64,000 bases of DNA, taken from the NCBI RefSeq assembly GCF_900129045.1, contig NZ_FQTX01000001.1, positions 1 to 64,000 on the forward strand. Reading direction: 5' to 3'. The notes beneath the pieces were generated by a model. The model did no database searches. It saw only the letters and a program-made list of their open reading frames with translations, and had not been told where the DNA came from. Source of the DNA: Bifidobacterium merycicum DSM 6492. GTDB taxonomy: Bacteria > Actinomycetota > Actinomycetes > Actinomycetales > Bifidobacteriaceae. Positions 62,339 to 64,000 of this stretch are shown in pieces (position 1 is the stretch's first letter; every line of letters begins with the position of its first letter). The translations under genes and the position numbers were made by a program.

Positions 62339-63982
62339 TCAGCCCTGTTCGCCGTCCGTGCCGGCATCGCCTTCCTCGCCGAGCAGCTTGGACAGTTCGG
62401 CATCCCAATCATTGCCGCTGGACGGCTGATCGGTGGGGGATTGCGATGTGCCGGTTTGCCCGGACCCGTCTTCACCGCCATCAAGCGAAGGCAGCAGATC
62501 GGGATGCGCCCACATGGCGTCACGGGCCTCGGCGCCGTCCGCCGAGGTAATCATCGACCACAGGTCGGCGGCCTCGCGCATGCGCTTGGGGCGCAACTCC
62601 ATGCCGAGCAGACTTTCGAACGTGCGCTCCGCAGGACCACCCGTGGCGCGTTCCCTCCGGGCCATTTCGCTGAGTTGTTCGATATGGGGCAGGTGAGCCA
62701 TGCCGGCACGCCACACCACGCAGTCGACCCATCCTTCCACCAAGGCCAGCATCGATTCGATGGACGCCATGGCCTGACGCTGTTCGGGCGTATCCGGAAT
62801 ACCGACCTTGGTCAGATCGACCGCGCCGGAAATGGAATCGGGGTCGAAGCCCTCCACATCGCGCAACTGTTCCTCCATCGCATCCAGGTCGATGGAAATG
62901 CCCCGCGCATACTTGCCGATCAGCGCCTCGAAACGCGGCGTCAGCCACGGAACCGCGGAGAACAGACGCGCGTGCGCCGCCTCGCGCAACGCGAGGAACG
63001 TCATCACCTCACCCTGTGGAATCGGGTCGGGGCGGACGATCTCATCGAATAGCGCCTCGGTCTGCGCGTCCATCGCGGTGTTCCCGTCGTTCCCGTCAGG
63101 CGTATCGCCGGCATTCGCCGCGCCTGCCTGGCCGTTCCCGTCCGTATCGGCATCCGTACCGGCGTTCTTCAGCGCCTCTTCGGAAATGCTGTCGAAGGAA
63201 TCCTCGACATTGCTGTTCAACGACTTCGCATACTCCTCCACGTTCTGCGCCACCAGCGCGCCGGCCGGATTGGACAGCAATGCGATGCCCTGATCGAAGC
63301 CGCCGTGCACCTCGCGGCTGAGCACGCCCGCCGCGTGGCCGAGCTGCATGGCGAAGGACGTGTTGCCCAACAGTTTGATGAGCTGGGCCGGGTCCTTCAT
63401 ATTCTCGGGAATCGGAATCGGAACAGGGCCTGCGAACATGCCCGCGATCTCGCCATGGAACGAATCGCCGAGGCGTTCGGAGATCACCGAAGCCAACGCA
63501 TCGCCCATCGAGGAGGCGATCGGCCCCGCGAACTTCACCCAGGCGTCCAACGTGCCCTCGACCCAGCCGGCGCGCGTCAAAGCCTGCGGTTCCCCAGCGG
63601 GAGGCGCGAACTCGCAAGCGCTGTCAAGCCACAGATTCGCCTCGCTCATGGCCCTGCGCACCGCGGCGCCATCCTCGGCGCTGACGCTGGTGCGCGAACC
63701 GTCGGCATTCGCATGCTGCAATGCCAGCGTCTTCGCGAGCTTCACGTTGATGGGGCCGTCCTGCACGGTTTGCTGCATCTCGTTCACGGTATTGAGCCCG
63801 CCCGCGGTGAACATGCTCATCAGCTGCTGCACCTCGGCGGGATTGGGCAGCGTACTCGGATCCTGACTCAGCAGCTGCTCGCGGATCGATTCAGGCAGCT
63901 GGGAGATCTGCTGCCATGCAGCCTCGCCCTGCTCCTTGCCGAAGCAAGTGATAAGCCATTCGTGAAATGCGTTTTCGTCCAT
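62339..63982 (-). CDS. DUF2342 / zincin-like protein
   Basis: Actinobacterial family annotated as zinc-dependent metalloprotease or putative hydrolase. The region with the possible metal site reads ALREAAHARLFSAVPWLTPRFEALIGKYARGI (residues about 330-360), an R-E-x-x-H form of HExxH. Other family blocks are GSLVEGTLDAWVKFAGP-like WVEGTLDAWVKFAGPIASSMGD, QLGHAAGVLSREVHGGFDQGIALL, and LVEGWVDCVVWRAG. An acidic low-complexity insert (residues about 275-300) and a Ser/Gly/Asp-rich C-terminus are present. 547 aa, complete at both ends; the start ATG is at 63982. Catalytic ability is uncertain because the first His is Arg. Confidence 0.8.
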   Translation of the reverse strand: MDENAFHEWLITCFGKEQGEAAWQQISQLPESIREQLLSQDPSTLPNPAEVQQLMSMFTAGGLNTVNEMQQTVQDGPINVKLAKTLALQHANADGSRTSVSAEDGAAVRRAMSEANLWLDSACEFAPPAGEPQALTRAGWVEGTLDAWVKFAGPIASSMGDALASVISERLGDSFHGEIAGMFAGPVPIPIPENMKDPAQLIKLLGNTSFAMQLGHAAGVLSREVHGGFDQGIALLSNPAGALVAQNVEEYAKSLNSNVEDSFDSISEEALKNAGTDADTDGNGQAGAANAGDTPDGNDGNTAMDAQTEALFDEIVRPDPIPQGEVMTFLALREAAHARLFSAVPWLTPRFEALIGKYARGISIDLDAMEEQLRDVEGFDPDSISGAVDLTKVGIPDTPEQRQAMASIESMLALVEGWVDCVVWRAGMAHLPHIEQLSEMARRERATGGPAERTFESLLGMELRPKRMREAADLWSMITSADGAEARDAMWAHPDLLPSLDGGEDGSGQTGTSQSPTDQPSSGNDWDAELSKLLGEEGDAGTDGEQG

Positions 63983-64000
63983 GATGGATGTCCCCGATTC

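Noticed and set aside
1..64000. tRNA genes
   Set aside because: I saw no cloverleaf with T-loop consensus GGTTCGAATCC in intergenic regions; short spacers make a missed one unlikely but not impossible.

Overview
The window looks like chromosomal DNA of a Bifidobacterium or a close relative (high-GC Actinomycetota). Supporting signs are the 5S/23S sequence, the actinobacterial-type DapD, the DUF3107 and DUF2342 (zincin-like) proteins, the codon bias, and many core genes whose ATG sits 6-7 bases after a -10 hexamer, the leaderless start typical of actinobacteria. I do not name a species.

Layout. 0-2 kb: 3' end of an rRNA operon (23S end, 5S), followed by an intact IS3-family element inserted between the 5S gene and the probable operon terminator. 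2-20 kb: mostly core genes, namely PAP2 phosphatase, oligoribonuclease, a Pif1-like helicase, a membrane-anchored polysaccharide deacetylase, a small secreted Cys-rich peptide convergent with a NarL-type two-component system, proS, ssb, an M13 peptidase, map, gltA, dapD and an esterase. 20-33 kb and 41-54 kb: a long amino-acid/sulfur island. It holds a polar amino-acid ABC operon, a PanE-like reductase with a MetQNI-type transporter and an aminotransferase, a broken ABC/GST/GNAT operon, two Cys/Met-metabolism PLP enzymes, a second MetNIQ-type transporter with Fe-alcohol dehydrogenases and a DUF1684 protein, a MalY/PatB-type C-S lyase and a LysR regulator. 33.4-41.05 kb: a low-GC, Firmicutes-like integrated mobilizable element that splits the two PLP genes. 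It carries a YtrA-type regulator with an ABC transporter, a MobQ-type relaxase with a recognisable oriT, a DUF3847 protein, a TnpW-like protein and a large serine recombinase. Most of these genes are frameshifted or have stops, so the element looks immobile. 54-64 kb: core genes again (patatin, murI, dapF, VKOR, PHP phosphatase, DUF3107, an APH-fold pseudokinase, a UvrD-like helicase, a DUF2342 protein).

How the genes fit together. The sulfur island appears to combine uptake (three or four ABC systems) with C-S bond enzymes and keto-acid/aldehyde reductases. An 18-bp element of LysR type (ATA-N9-TAT, best form ATAACAAG-N4-TATAGG) recurs upstream of at least five operons in this island, twice as pairs spaced 32-33 bp. 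The LysR gene at 53 kb lies inside the same island and is the natural candidate regulator. I regard this putative regulon as the most interesting signal in the window. Others are the four-copy 34-bp-period direct-repeat array in front of an AAA ATPase gene, the oriT, and the leaderless-start pattern.
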